Notes under the pieces: generated by a model
What the model saw: the letters and a program-made list of their open reading frames with translations, nothing else
Told to the model about the DNA's origin: nothing
Databases searched by the model: none
Part shown: positions 41,530 to 48,921 of the stretch, in pieces
Position numbering within the stretch: position 1 is the stretch's first letter
Layout: every line of letters starts with the position of its first letter
Program-made: the position numbers and the translations under genes
NCBI RefSeq assembly: GCF_014764445.1
Contig: NZ_CP061721.1
Span: forward strand, 1,612,001 to 1,676,000
Length of the DNA: 64,000 nucleotides
Direction of reading: 5' to 3'
Source of the DNA: Pseudarthrobacter sp. BIM B-2242
GTDB lineage: Bacteria > Actinomycetota > Actinomycetes > Actinomycetales > Micrococcaceae

Positions 41530-44500
41530 GTGGCGGTGAGCCTGGCCCGCCGCCTGATCTCAGCCGGCTTCAGCGACCTGGAGAAGGGTGAGCGCTTTCT
41601 GGCTGCCCCGGAACTGGACGGATTGGACGAGGACAGGATCTTCGCCGGCCTGCAGATGGCCGCCAACCCCGACACCGCGCTCCAGTCCCTGGTCCGGCTG
41701 ATTGAAAAGCACCCTCCCCTGCGGGAGTTGGCGGCGGCCGATCCTGAGACCAGCGAGCCGCTCTACCGGGTCCTTGGGGCTTCCGAAGCGCTTGGGGAAT
41801 TCCTCATCCGTCATCCGGAACACCTTGTGGCGTTTGAGGTTACCGCCAGCCCTGAACCGGTGCAGGCGGACCCGGAACAGCTGCGTTCCGCGCTCCTGGC
41901 GTCCGTCCGGGCGGACCCGCGTTCTGCCCGTCCCGTCGCGGGGATTTCCGGCACGGAGGCGTATGCGGCCCTGCGCACCGCCTACCGGCGGGGAGTAGTG
42001 GACCTTGCCGTCAAGGACCTGTGCGCTGCCGACCCCCTGGACTTTATGCCCGCCGTCGGAGCCGAACTCGCGGACCTGGCCGGGGCTGCCGTCGAGGCCG
42101 CCCTGGCAGTTTCCCGGGCAGAAGCTGCTGAGCAGTTCAGCGCCGGCGAGGTGGCCGCCGTTGGCCTGGCCGTGATCGGCATGGGCAAATGCGGAGCACG
42201 GGAACTTAACTACATTTCCGACGTCGACGTCATCTACGTGATCGATGCAGGCGACGTCGATGACGCCCGGGCCAACACCATCGGCACGGCCCTGGCATCC
42301 GGCATCTCCCGTGCCATTTCCTCAGTGGCCCGCGAACCCGGCCTCTGGGAAGTGGACGCCAACCTGCGGCCGGAGGGCAAGTCCGGCCCGCTGGTGCGTA
42401 CCCTGGCCTCGCACGAAAGCTACTACGCGCGATGGGCAGAGAGCTGGGAATTCCAGGCACTGCTAAAGGCACGCACCATTGCCGGGGACAAGGACCTGGG
42501 GGAGCGCTACGAAAAAGCGGTAGCGCCGCTGATCTGGAGTTCCGCCGGCCGTGAGGGCTTTGTGGAATCCGTCCAGGCGATGCGCCGCCGGGTGACCGAA
42601 CACATCCCCGCAACCGAGGAACAGCGCCAGATCAAGCTGGGCCGCGGCGGCCTGCGGGATGTCGAGTTCACGGTGCAGCTGCTCCAGCTGGTCCACGGGA
42701 AGTCCGATGAATCACTCCGGTGCAGGGATACGACCTCGGCCATCACGGCACTTTCCTCGGGTGGCTACATTGGCAGGTCCGATGCCGCAGCCTTTGACCA
42801 CGCCTACCGGTACCTGCGCCTCCTGGAACACCGCATCCAGCTGTTCCAGCTACGCCGCACCCACCTGATGCCGGTCAGCGAAGCAGCCCTGCGCGCCCTC
42901 GCGAAGGCAGTGCTGAGCCCCTTCTCCAATGACCGGCCGCCGCCGGCCTCGCTGATGGCGACCTGGCAAAAGACCAAACGTTCCGTCCGCGAACTGCACG
43001 AGCGCATCTTCTACCGGCCCCTCCTGAACACTGCGGCGAAACTCAGCAGCGAGGACGCCAGGCTGACACCGGAGGCTGCCCAGGGCCGGCTCGCCGCATT
43101 GGGCTACCTTGATCCAAAGGGCGCGATGCGGCATATCGAGGCCCTGACCGCCGGAGTGAGCCGGCGCGCGGCCCTGCAGCGCCAGCTGCTGCCCATCCTG
43201 CTGGACTGGCTTGCCGAGGGTGTTGATCCCGACGCCGGACTCCTCGCCTTCCGGCGCGTCAGCGAGGCCCTGGGCACCACCCACTGGTACCTGGGCATGC
43301 TCCGGGATTCCACCGCGGCCGCTGAACGGCTGTGCCATGTGCTCTCCAACTCCCGGCTGATTGCGGACCTGTTGGAGGTTTCGCCTGAATCTGTTGCCTG
43401 GCTGGGCAACGACAAGGACCTCGCGCCGCTCGCTTTTGAAGCACAGTGGCAGGAGATCACCTCCAAAATGTCACGCCATGCCGATCCGGAAAGCGCCATG
43501 CGGCTGATCCGGCTGATCCGGCGGAGGGAAATCCTCCGGATCGCCATCGCCGATTCTGCCGGGCTGCTCAAGCAGGACCAGGTGGGCGCCGCCCTGGCTG
43601 ACACGGACCGTGCCGCGGTACTCGGCGCGCTCCGCGTGGCCGAGGGCATCGTGTCCGCGAAGGGACCGCTCAAGACTGCCATCCTGATCGTTGCCATGGG
43701 CCGGCAGGGCGGACGCGAGATCGGCTACGGTTCGGATGCCGACGTGATGTACGTGCACCGCGCACTGCCCGGCTATACCGAGGAAGAGGCGCAGGAGCAG
43801 GCCGCCCGGATCGTGTCCAAAGTGTCCAGCCTCCTGACACAGCCGCTCAAGCCTGCCATCATGGCCGAACGGGTCCTGCAGATGGACGCTGACCTCCGCC
43901 CGGAGGGAAAGAACGGCGCCATGGTGCGTTCCCTCGATTCCTTCGCCGAATACTACCGCCGGTGGTCCCTGGTCTGGGAGGCGCAGGCGCTGCTCCGGGC
44001 GCGGCCCATGGCCGGCGATGATGCCCTTGCCGATGACTTCCTCGCCCTCATCGATCCGATCAGGTATCCCGAGAGTATTTCGGACCATGACGTCCGGGAA
44101 GTGCGCAGGGTCAAAGCGCGGGTGGAAGCCGAGCGGCTGCCACGCGGGGCGGATCCTGCACGTCACCTGAAACTGGGGCGCGGAGGACTGAGCGACGTCG
44201 AGTGGCTGGTGCAGCTCCTTCAACTCCAGCACGCGGGGAAACACCATGAACTGCGGACAACCTCAACCGTGGAGGCCCTGGATGCGGCCGCGTCCCTGGG
44301 CCTGCTTTCCGTGGCTGACGCGAAGCTCCTGGCGGATGCGTGGCGGCTGGCCAGCCGGATCCGTTCGGCCAACGTCATTTGGACCGGCCGGGCTTCGGAT
44401 CTGCTGCCGTCCTCCCGCCGGGACCTCGAAGCCGTGGCCCGCTGGTGTGGTTATGAACCCGGCCACGCCGCCACCCTGGAAGAGGACTACCTGCGCCTGA

Positions 44501-44547
44501 GCCGCCGGGCCCGGGCGGTCTTCGAGCGGGTGTTCTACGGCCACTGA
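41530..44547 (+). CDS. glnE: Glutamine synthetase adenylyltransferase/deadenylase
   Basis: Bifunctional enzyme that adenylylates GlnA to switch it off and removes AMP to switch it on. 1005 residues; two nucleotidyltransferase domains, each with a G-[metal-binding DXD] signature: GMGKCGARELNYISDVDVIYV in the N half (core ELNYISDVDV) and GREIGYGSDADVMYV in the C half, each followed by a helical GlnE-type region (KLGRGGLRDVEF and KLGRGGLSDVEW). GTG start, 3 bp after glnA2. Confidence 0.97.
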   Translation: MAVSLARRLISAGFSDLEKGERFLAAPELDGLDEDRIFAGLQMAANPDTALQSLVRLIEKHPPLRELAAADPETSEPLYRVLGASEALGEFLIRHPEHLVAFEVTASPEPVQADPEQLRSALLASVRADPRSARPVAGISGTEAYAALRTAYRRGVVDLAVKDLCAADPLDFMPAVGAELADLAGAAVEAALAVSRAEAAEQFSAGEVAAVGLAVIGMGKCGARELNYISDVDVIYVIDAGDVDDARANTIGTALASGISRAISSVAREPGLWEVDANLRPEGKSGPLVRTLASHESYYARWAESWEFQALLKARTIAGDKDLGERYEKAVAPLIWSSAGREGFVESVQAMRRRVTEHIPATEEQRQIKLGRGGLRDVEFTVQLLQLVHGKSDESLRCRDTTSAITALSSGGYIGRSDAAAFDHAYRYLRLLEHRIQLFQLRRTHLMPVSEAALRALAKAVLSPFSNDRPPPASLMATWQKTKRSVRELHERIFYRPLLNTAAKLSSEDARLTPEAAQGRLAALGYLDPKGAMRHIEALTAGVSRRAALQRQLLPILLDWLAEGVDPDAGLLAFRRVSEALGTTHWYLGMLRDSTAAAERLCHVLSNSRLIADLLEVSPESVAWLGNDKDLAPLAFEAQWQEITSKMSRHADPESAMRLIRLIRRREILRIAIADSAGLLKQDQVGAALADTDRAAVLGALRVAEGIVSAKGPLKTAILIVAMGRQGGREIGYGSDADVMYVHRALPGYTEEEAQEQAARIVSKVSSLLTQPLKPAIMAERVLQMDADLRPEGKNGAMVRSLDSFAEYYRRWSLVWEAQALLRARPMAGDDALADDFLALIDPIRYPESISDHDVREVRRVKARVEAERLPRGADPARHLKLGRGGLSDVEWLVQLLQLQHAGKHHELRTTSTVEALDAAASLGLLSVADAKLLADAWRLASRIRSANVIWTGRASDLLPSSRRDLEAVARWCGYEPGHAATLEEDYLRLSRRARAVFERVFYGH

Positions 44548-44590
44548 TTGCCGTCCCACGGGTCTGCAGACAGCCGCGGCGGTCCGGTGC

Positions 44591-44596
44591 TACCTT
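44591..44596 (+). promoter_or_regulatory. -10-like element of the VOC gene
   Basis: TACCTT, 7 nt before the ATG at 44604; weaker than the other leaderless candidates. Confidence 0.3.
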
Positions 44597-44603
44597 GGGG
44601 CGC

Positions 44604-45047
44604 ATGGCTACGCAAATCTACCTGAACCTGCCCGTGAAGGATCTGAAGAGGTCGGTCGAGTTCTTCACCGCCCTTGGCTTCTCCTTCAACCCGGACTACA
44701 CCGATGAAAACGCCACCTGCATGATCATCAACGACAACGCGTTTGTCATGCTGCTTGTGGAAGGCTTCTTTAAGACCTTTACGCACAAGGACGTGGCCGA
44801 TGCCGCCGGCGCCACCGAGGCCATCATGGCCTATTCCGTGGACAGCAAGGAAGCGGTGGACCAGACCGTCAGGAAAGCCCTCGCGGCCGGCGGCACGCCG
44901 TCCCAGGAAGTGCAGGACTACGGCTTTATGTACAGCCACAGTTTCCAGGACCCCGACGGTCACCTGTGGGAAGTCATGTGGATGGACCCTGCCGGACCGC
45001 CGGCCGGGGAGACGCCGGCCGGGAGCACCGAATCACCAGCCAACTGA
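44604..45047 (+). CDS. VOC (glyoxalase/bleomycin-resistance fold) protein
   Basis: 147 residues from the ATG at 44604. The sequence QIYLNLPVKDLKRSVEFFTALGF is the usual opening of the PhnB/glyoxalase-like VOC group, and HSFQDPDGHLWEVMWMDP is its closing metal-binding part (His and Glu). Substrate not predictable. The tail overlaps the next gene if that starts at 44966. Confidence 0.85.
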   Translation: MATQIYLNLPVKDLKRSVEFFTALGFSFNPDYTDENATCMIINDNAFVMLLVEGFFKTFTHKDVADAAGATEAIMAYSVDSKEAVDQTVRKALAAGGTPSQEVQDYGFMYSHSFQDPDGHLWEVMWMDPAGPPAGETPAGSTESPAN

Positions 45048-45574
45048 CTGCCGCAGTCCCGTCCGTCTGGCTCATTTCCCTGGACGACCTGGAACCGGAT
45101 GCGTGCGCCATCCAGCTGGGAGCCGTCGCCCTCCTGGAGCTGGCACCCGGGCAGCTCGCATTTGCCGGCGATCCGCTGCGGATGGCCCTGTCCGGCCTGG
45201 CGGAGGAGTCGCGCCGGCCGTATGTGATCGAAGCGGCAGGGGAAGCCGTCGGGGTGTTGACGCTGCAGGCAGGGGCGGCCAGCCTGGCCGGCTGGCCGGA
45301 TGACCATTCCGCCTGGCTGCTGCGTGGGTTCCTCATCGACCGGCGGCGGCAGGGCAGGGGACTGGGAACGCTTGCGGCCGCAGCGGCGGTGGCAACCGCC
45401 GCGAAACTGACCGCGCGGCACACAAGCGCTGAGGCCGGCGTCGTACTTTCCGTCAATGAAGCGAACCCCGCAGGCCTGGCAGCCTACCGGAAAGCCGGAT
45501 TCCTGGACCACGGACAATACCTCGGCGGAAGCGCGGGCCCGCAGCGCACCATGTTCTGCAGCTTTACGGGATAA
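44966..45574 (+). CDS. GNAT-family N-acetyltransferase (start uncertain)
   Basis: The core WLISLDDLEP..., LLRGFLIDRRRQGRGLGTL and NPAGLAAYRKAGF fits the GNAT fold; RRQGRGLGT is the acetyl-CoA-binding motif. No standard start codon lies near the stop of the VOC gene; GTG at 44966 or 44978 gives a long overlap, and an in-frame CTG at 45044 would overlap as CTGA. I list the longest form. The substrate is unknown. Confidence 0.75.
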   Translation: MGSHVDGPCRTAGRGDAGREHRITSQLTAAVPSVWLISLDDLEPDACAIQLGAVALLELAPGQLAFAGDPLRMALSGLAEESRRPYVIEAAGEAVGVLTLQAGAASLAGWPDDHSAWLLRGFLIDRRRQGRGLGTLAAAAAVATAAKLTARHTSAEAGVVLSVNEANPAGLAAYRKAGFLDHGQYLGGSAGPQRTMFCSFTG

Positions 45575-45611
45575 TTCCGTCAGACACGGCGGCCGGGGCA
45601 TTGCCTCCAGC

Positions 45612-45752
45612 CCCACATTGACCCATCATGTGAAATGGCGGTGTTCTTCAATCCTTGTTGGGGGGAAGGCTTGAAAAGTCTTCGTCTCGGGGAGCACATG
45701 TCAGGGGGCTGGCTCTTGGTCTCAGCACGTCGGAGCCAGCCCCCGCCCTTTT
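45612..45752 (+). ncRNA. Possible small RNA ending in a strong terminator
   Basis: A 130-bp patch with no credible gene starts near CATTGACCC and ends in the terminator at 45704-45752. It contains a GGGGGGAAGG run. A short transcript is possible; an alternative is that the terminator simply serves the GNAT gene. Confidence 0.25.
45704..45752 (+). terminator. Rho-independent terminator after the GNAT gene
   Basis: 12-bp perfect stem (GGGGGCTGGCTC 45704-45715 with 45733-45744), then CGCCCTTTT. Confidence 0.8.
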
Positions 45753-45770
45753 AAACCCTGGACGCCGCAC

Positions 45771-45824
45771 TAAAAAAGTCCGCCCGGGCTGCACAGCATG
45801 GATGCTGGCAGCCCGGGCGGACTT
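45771..45824 (-). terminator. Original glnA terminator, left behind by element insertion
   Basis: 17-bp perfect stem (45776-45792 with 45808-45824) followed on the minus strand by six T. It faces minus-strand transcription and lies 34 bp beyond the glnA 3'-end copy at 45858, so before insertion it ended glnA. It is now 12 kb from glnA. Confidence 0.85.
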
Positions 45825-45857
45825 CGTGGGGTTGAACGTGTTCAGCCCCGCGATTTT

Positions 45858-45883
45858 CTAGACGCCGTAGTAGAGCTCGAACT
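45858..45883 (-). repeat. attL: 26-bp copy of the glnA 3' end
   Basis: Identical over 26 bp to 57987-58012, the last 26 bp of glnA with its stop codon. Both flanking bases differ, so the identity block is exactly 26 bp. Confidence 0.95.
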
Positions 45884-46081
45884 TATCAAGGGGTAACGAC
45901 CACAAACGGCAGCAGCCGTAAACCGCTAGATTCCGCGGTTTTGGGTGATGAGCTTTGATGGCGCGAGACTCCACAAAATGAACCTCTTGCGGACTTTCTG
46001 CGGACTAGGACGGATCCAGGACGCATTCAACCGTTAGACTCACGGCCGTTAACAAACGCTCCCAGTAGAACGGCTGTCACC
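45884..46081. other. attL-flanking arm region without genes
   Basis: Between 45574 and 46082 no gene is supported. Inside the element this part has a small hairpin with 7-bp arms AAACCGC/GCGGTTT (45920-45941) and one copy of the TGCGGACT arm-type repeat (45986-46007). It is probably the P arm of the attachment site. Confidence 0.5.
45986..46007 (+). repeat. Arm-type repeat near attL
   Basis: Two TGCGGACT half-sites 11 bp apart within a 22-bp block that matches 57940-57961 at 21 of 22 positions, same orientation. Likely integrase or excisionase binding arms. Confidence 0.6.
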
Positions 46082-46354
46082 ATGAGCAACTCAACAAACC
46101 CTCCCGCCGGATTCGCCCCGGTCCCGGATGTGATGCTGGACTCGATGCCGGGTCTCCCGCCCACCCACTTCCAAGGGCCAACCGAGACCGGCGACGGATG
46201 GATGATCGAAGCCACGTTCACCTTCGAGGACGGAATCGAATTAGAGATCCAGCCAGCCGTCGGAGACTATTCACAGGGCGGGCTCACGCCGTCCCAGGCG
46301 ATCGAGGCAGGGAATGCGTTGGCAGCGCTCGGCGCGAAGTACGCCGGCGCCTGA
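46082..46354 (+). CDS. Element protein of unknown function, 90 residues
   Basis: Starts MSNSTNPPAGFAPVPDVMLD. The middle, GWMIEATFTFEDGIELEIQPA, looks like paired beta strands, and the end is an Ala-rich helix (QAIEAGNALAALGAKY). No family recognised. It is the outermost gene at attL, the usual place for accessory cargo in satellites. A promoter was not identified. Confidence 0.6.
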   Translation: MSNSTNPPAGFAPVPDVMLDSMPGLPPTHFQGPTETGDGWMIEATFTFEDGIELEIQPAVGDYSQGGLTPSQAIEAGNALAALGAKYAGA

Positions 46355-46409
46355 CTTGGCATCCGCCTAACGGATCATTCGAAGAATCTTTTCTCTCGGG
46401 TATGAAGAT

Positions 46410-46440
46410 GCCCGCCGTCAATGGGGGACTGACGGCGGGC
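46410..46440. terminator. Hairpin between convergent element genes
   Basis: GCCCGCCGTCA and TGACGGCGGGC (11 bp, 9-nt loop) between genes ending at 46354 and 46477. No T tract. Confidence 0.6.
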
Positions 46441-46476
46441 GATCCTCAAGCATACGGTCCGCGGCCAGACTCTTGG

Positions 46477-46716
46477 TCACGCGAAGGGGTCGAGCTCTGG
46501 TGTTTTGTCCCACACGCTAGCCTTGCTCTTCCGCGCCCTGATCCACTCCACCAAGAGCTTGATGTCATCCGCATGCAGCATGATGCGGTTTTTGCTGAGT
46601 CTGGTGCAGATCCCGGATTCACGGACGTAGCGGCGAAGCTCCGTGGGCCGCATGCCCAGCTCTGGGGCTACTTGCTCCGGCGTACGAAAGACTGGAACAC
46701 AGGATTCATTGGTCAT
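46477..46716 (-). CDS. Small HTH DNA-binding protein
   Basis: 79 residues. FRTPEQVAPELGMRPTELRRYVRE followed by NRIMLHADDIKLLVEWIRA is the excisionase/MerR-like winged HTH layout with a wing and a closing helix. It is divergent from the next HTH gene over 63 bp. It may regulate the left end or assist excision; the excisionase proper is more likely the gene at 55993-56190 beside the integrase. Confidence 0.65.
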   Translation of the reverse strand: MTNESCVPVFRTPEQVAPELGMRPTELRRYVRESGICTRLSKNRIMLHADDIKLLVEWIRARKSKASVWDKTPELDPFA

Positions 46717-46779
46717 GCCGCCGATGGTAACGCGGCCCGAGGATCAGATCGCCCCCCCGACTGTGCCAGACTTTGACTC

Positions 46780-47010
46780 ATGGCCGAATGGACGGACTAT
46801 CAGCACGCGAACTGCTGCCCATGTCACACGACTCGGAAAATCGCCTACACCCTGGACGAAGCCGCGGCGCGGGTGGGTGTCAGCGCGCGGCTGCTACGGG
46901 CCCAGATCGATAACAGCTACCTGTTGGCGCGCTACGTCAACTCGAAACCAATCATCGCGCACGAAGACTTGGTCTCATGGCTCAGCAGCTTGCCCACCGA
47001 GGCAAGGTAA
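46780..47010 (+). CDS. Small HTH DNA-binding protein with N-terminal Cys motif
   Basis: 76 residues. The start MAEWTDYQHANCCPCHTTRK has a CCPCH cluster that may bind Zn; the rest, YTLDEAAARVGVSARLLRAQ ... PIIAHEDLVSWLSSLP, is an excisionase-like winged HTH. The stop is 20 bp before the next HTH gene, so both are probably co-transcribed. Confidence 0.6.
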   Translation: MAEWTDYQHANCCPCHTTRKIAYTLDEAAARVGVSARLLRAQIDNSYLLARYVNSKPIIAHEDLVSWLSSLPTEAR

Positions 47011-47030
47011 GAGCAGTAGGGGCCAAGCCG

Positions 47031-47291
47031 ATGGATGAGGCCCCGCTGATGACGGCGGCAGGACTGGCAGCGCGGCTAAGCGTGTCAACTGCCACCGTCT
47101 ACAAAATGTGCAAGTCCGGCAAATGGCCACACAGCAAGGTAGGCCGGCTATACCGGTTCACCGAAGAGCACTACCAATCCATCATCGCAACGCCGGAACC
47201 GCCGGAGCTAACACCTCGCAACCAGCGGGAGAACGTGGCCAGGCTGCTGCGCGCTGCTGGTCCGATAGGCTCGCCGCATGACAATTCCTGA
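47031..47291 (+). CDS. Excisionase-family HTH protein
   Basis: 86 residues from the ATG at 47031 (a longer frame to 46977 would overlap the previous gene). LMTAAGLAARLSVSTATVYK followed by WPHSKVGRLYRFTEEHYQSI is a textbook excisionase/HTH_17 domain. Its stop lies 14 bp inside the next gene, so it is translationally linked to the Zn-ribbon gene. Confidence 0.7.
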   Translation: MDEAPLMTAAGLAARLSVSTATVYKMCKSGKWPHSKVGRLYRFTEEHYQSIIATPEPPELTPRNQRENVARLLRAAGPIGSPHDNS

Positions 47292-47424
47292 AGCAGTTCC
47301 TGATCAGTGCCCCAAGTGCGCCGGCGCCGTTCGCCTCCGCCCCCAGATAGACGGGTCATCTCTCGGCAGCAGCAGGAAGGAATGGCGCTGTGCTAAAGGT
47401 TGCGTGAGCTGGACCATGCGCTAG
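47278..47424 (+). CDS. Zn-ribbon micro-protein, 48 residues
   Basis: Starts MTIPEAVPDQCPKCAGAVRL and ends EWRCAKGCVSWTMR, giving two Cys pairs (CPKC at 11-14, C38 and C42 in CAKGC) that could hold one zinc. It overlaps the upstream HTH gene by 14 bp and ends 6 bp before a convergent gene. Too short for firm family assignment; it could be an anti-repressor or an RNA polymerase-binding protein, both only guesses. Confidence 0.55.
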   Translation: MTIPEAVPDQCPKCAGAVRLRPQIDGSSLGSSRKEWRCAKGCVSWTMR

Positions 47425-47429
47425 TCCAG

Positions 47430-47696
47430 TCAGACTTTCGGGTGCTCGTATCCCTTGGCGTCGCTGTGCAGCTTCACAGTCTCCAGAAAGAACGCCAGGA
47501 AGCCGATCTTTCCCGGCGGCCACTGATGCTGCTTCGACCACGCGAACCTTTCCCGTCGCCAGCGGTCAGGATCCGTCCACACTGCCCCTGGCAGCAGATG
47601 GGGTGGCAAGGGCAGCCCGGGCCCCGCTTCACGCTTTCGCCTAACCACGGCGAGCACCAGAAGCGGGACGGACACGTCCGGCCGGCGGAAGGTCAT
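47430..47696 (-). CDS. Unknown element protein overlapping the terminase small subunit gene
   Basis: 88 residues, starting MTFRRPDVSVPLLVLAVVRR and containing LPLPPHLLPGAVWTDPDRW. Its start lies 56 bp inside the 3' end of the terminase small subunit-like gene in another frame. The Trp/Arg-rich middle does not match a family I can name. Position suggests a packaging-associated helper. Confidence 0.5.
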   Translation of the reverse strand: MTFRRPDVSVPLLVLAVVRRKREAGPGLPLPPHLLPGAVWTDPDRWRRERFAWSKQHQWPPGKIGFLAFFLETVKLHSDAKGYEHPKV

Positions 47697-48003
47697 CGTC
47701 CAAGCCAGGGATCTGCAGCGTCACAAGCATCCGGGCCAGTGCCAGACGCTGTTGCCGGGATTCCGCGATTGCCGGGTGCAGCCGGCTGCCCTGCGAAGAG
47801 GGAATCATGACCCCGTCATCACGCACTGCCTTGTCCAGATCCCGGATGTAATCGCGCGTCCGGCATGCCTCCTCGAGCAGTGCCAACTCGTGCTGGGCCA
47901 GCTCGAACTCGGCCGTCGAAGACTGCCACAACTTCTTGCCCGCGGCCCTTAGCCCGGTCGGGGTTTTCGGTTCATTCACGTTGTCACACTTTCTCCGCGT
48001 CAT
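47641..48003 (-). CDS. Terminase small subunit-like protein
   Basis: About 120 residues. The sequence PTGLRAAGKKLWQSSTAEFE, LAQHELALLEEACRTRDYI and LHPAIAESRQQRLALARMLV matches the short helical P27-like terminase small subunits of actinophages and prophages. Such proteins recognise the packaging site and load DNA to the large terminase. The ATG at 48003 is listed; a GTG at 47979 with a GGAGAA site is an equal alternative. No large terminase gene follows, which suits a satellite that redirects a helper's packaging motor. Confidence 0.75.
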   Translation of the reverse strand: MTRRKCDNVNEPKTPTGLRAAGKKLWQSSTAEFELAQHELALLEEACRTRDYIRDLDKAVRDDGVMIPSSQGSRLHPAIAESRQQRLALARMLVTLQIPGLDDDLPPAGRVRPASGARRG

Positions 48004-48233
48004 CCCGCGGAACTTGGAATTTGGGGGCAAACTGGGGATCTGTAGGAGGCCTTCTAACGGCCTCAAAAAGCCACAAGCGACCGCGATTCTGAGGAGCCGA
48101 TATAGGCGCCAGCGCCCTGCACTGCGGGGTTGTGAGGCCCACAAGGGGCCCATCGCTTCGTGCACCACGGGGGGATTTTTACCTATGCCAGGGGGGGCGA
48201 GCGCGGGAGGTGCCCCAGGGGACTCCCCCCTGG
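48004..48233. other. Gap between HNH and terminase genes, candidate cos/packaging region
   Basis: This 230-bp stretch has no gene. It holds a perfect 9-bp inverted repeat CCAGGGGGG (48188-48196) / CCCCCCTGG (48225-48233) directly after the HNH stop, and GAGGCC-N7-GGCCTC at 48046-48064. In HNH-assisted cos phages the cohesive-end site often lies beside the small terminase and HNH genes, so this is where I would place it. Confidence 0.35.
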
Positions 48234-48578
48234 TCAGAACAGGGTGGCAGAGGCCTTGACAACGGGCTGATCGCGCCGCACTTCCCAGTCCCTCTCCTGC
48301 ATCGTCCGTCGAGCGTGGCAGTTGGCGCAGCGCACTTCGCAGTACCGGTCGACGTGGTCGAGGTACCGTTTGAGCTTGGCCTTGCTGGTGAGCTTCGATC
48401 GGTCCCTGAACCATCCGAGGTCTTGCTGCTTGGTGTGAGGATCGATGTGATCGAACTGCAGAGCCTCTGGCCATGAGTTGAATCCACAGTCGATGCAGCC
48501 TGCTAGGAGCTTGAGCTCGTTGAGCAGCGTGGCTGCCGCACGTACGTTGGCGAGGTGCTTCTCATATGTTGCTGGCAT
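48234..48578 (-). CDS. HNH-type endonuclease (DHIDP variant)
   Basis: 114 residues. A helical N terminus (TYEKHLANVRAAATLLNELK) is followed by two Zn Cys (CIDC), the metal-binding LQFDHIDPHTK, and CEVRCANCHARRT, which supplies the second Cys pair and the final His. This is a beta-beta-alpha metal nuclease. It lies 31 bp after the other HNH gene and before the terminase gene; HNH proteins there take part in cos cleavage in several phages. Confidence 0.75.
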   Translation of the reverse strand: MPATYEKHLANVRAAATLLNELKLLAGCIDCGFNSWPEALQFDHIDPHTKQQDLGWFRDRSKLTSKAKLKRYLDHVDRYCEVRCANCHARRTMQERDWEVRRDQPVVKASATLF

Positions 48579-48609
48579 TGCGAGTCACACCTCCTCATCT
48601 CGTGTTTGG

Positions 48610-48915
48610 TCACCATCGGCGGCTCGTCTTGAGTGGTTTGGCCGCGAGGATAGTGGTTGTCTTCGGCGAGGGTTTGTCCCCTTTGGATTGGTTGCACTTG
48701 CGGCAGATGACTTGGGTTTGGTCGAGCCTGTCTTGTCCACCTCGTGAATGAGCGATGATGTGGTCGACTTCGGCGCTGGCCGGTGTCAGGCTCACATCGT
48801 AGTTGAGCCACACCTTGCAGTATGGGCAGTGCGTCAGGCCTTGTGCCTGGGCAAGGTGGAGTGCCCGCTTCCTTACCTTCTTCCATACGCTGGTGCCTGT
48901 CCTGCTAGTGGCCAT
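48610..48915 (-). CDS. HNH endonuclease
   Basis: 101 residues with the full classical pattern: CPYC, AEVDHIIAHSRGG, then NQSKGDK preceded by CRKC. A basic N terminus (WKKVRKRAL) suits DNA binding. It starts 7 bp after the NUDIX fusion gene ends and is probably translated from the same message. One of the two HNH genes likely serves packaging; the other may be a selfish or duplicated copy. Confidence 0.85.
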   Translation of the reverse strand: MATSRTGTSVWKKVRKRALHLAQAQGLTHCPYCKVWLNYDVSLTPASAEVDHIIAHSRGGQDRLDQTQVICRKCNQSKGDKPSPKTTTILAAKPLKTSRRW

Positions 48916-48921
48916 GGATGC

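Noticed and set aside
45655..45861. 68-codon plus-strand frame running into attL
   Set aside because: It crosses two strong terminator hairpins and the att junction; no ribosome site or recognisable sequence.
46198..46776. 192-codon plus-strand frame near attL
   Set aside because: It overlaps a better gene (46082-46354), a hairpin and a convergent HTH gene in other frames.
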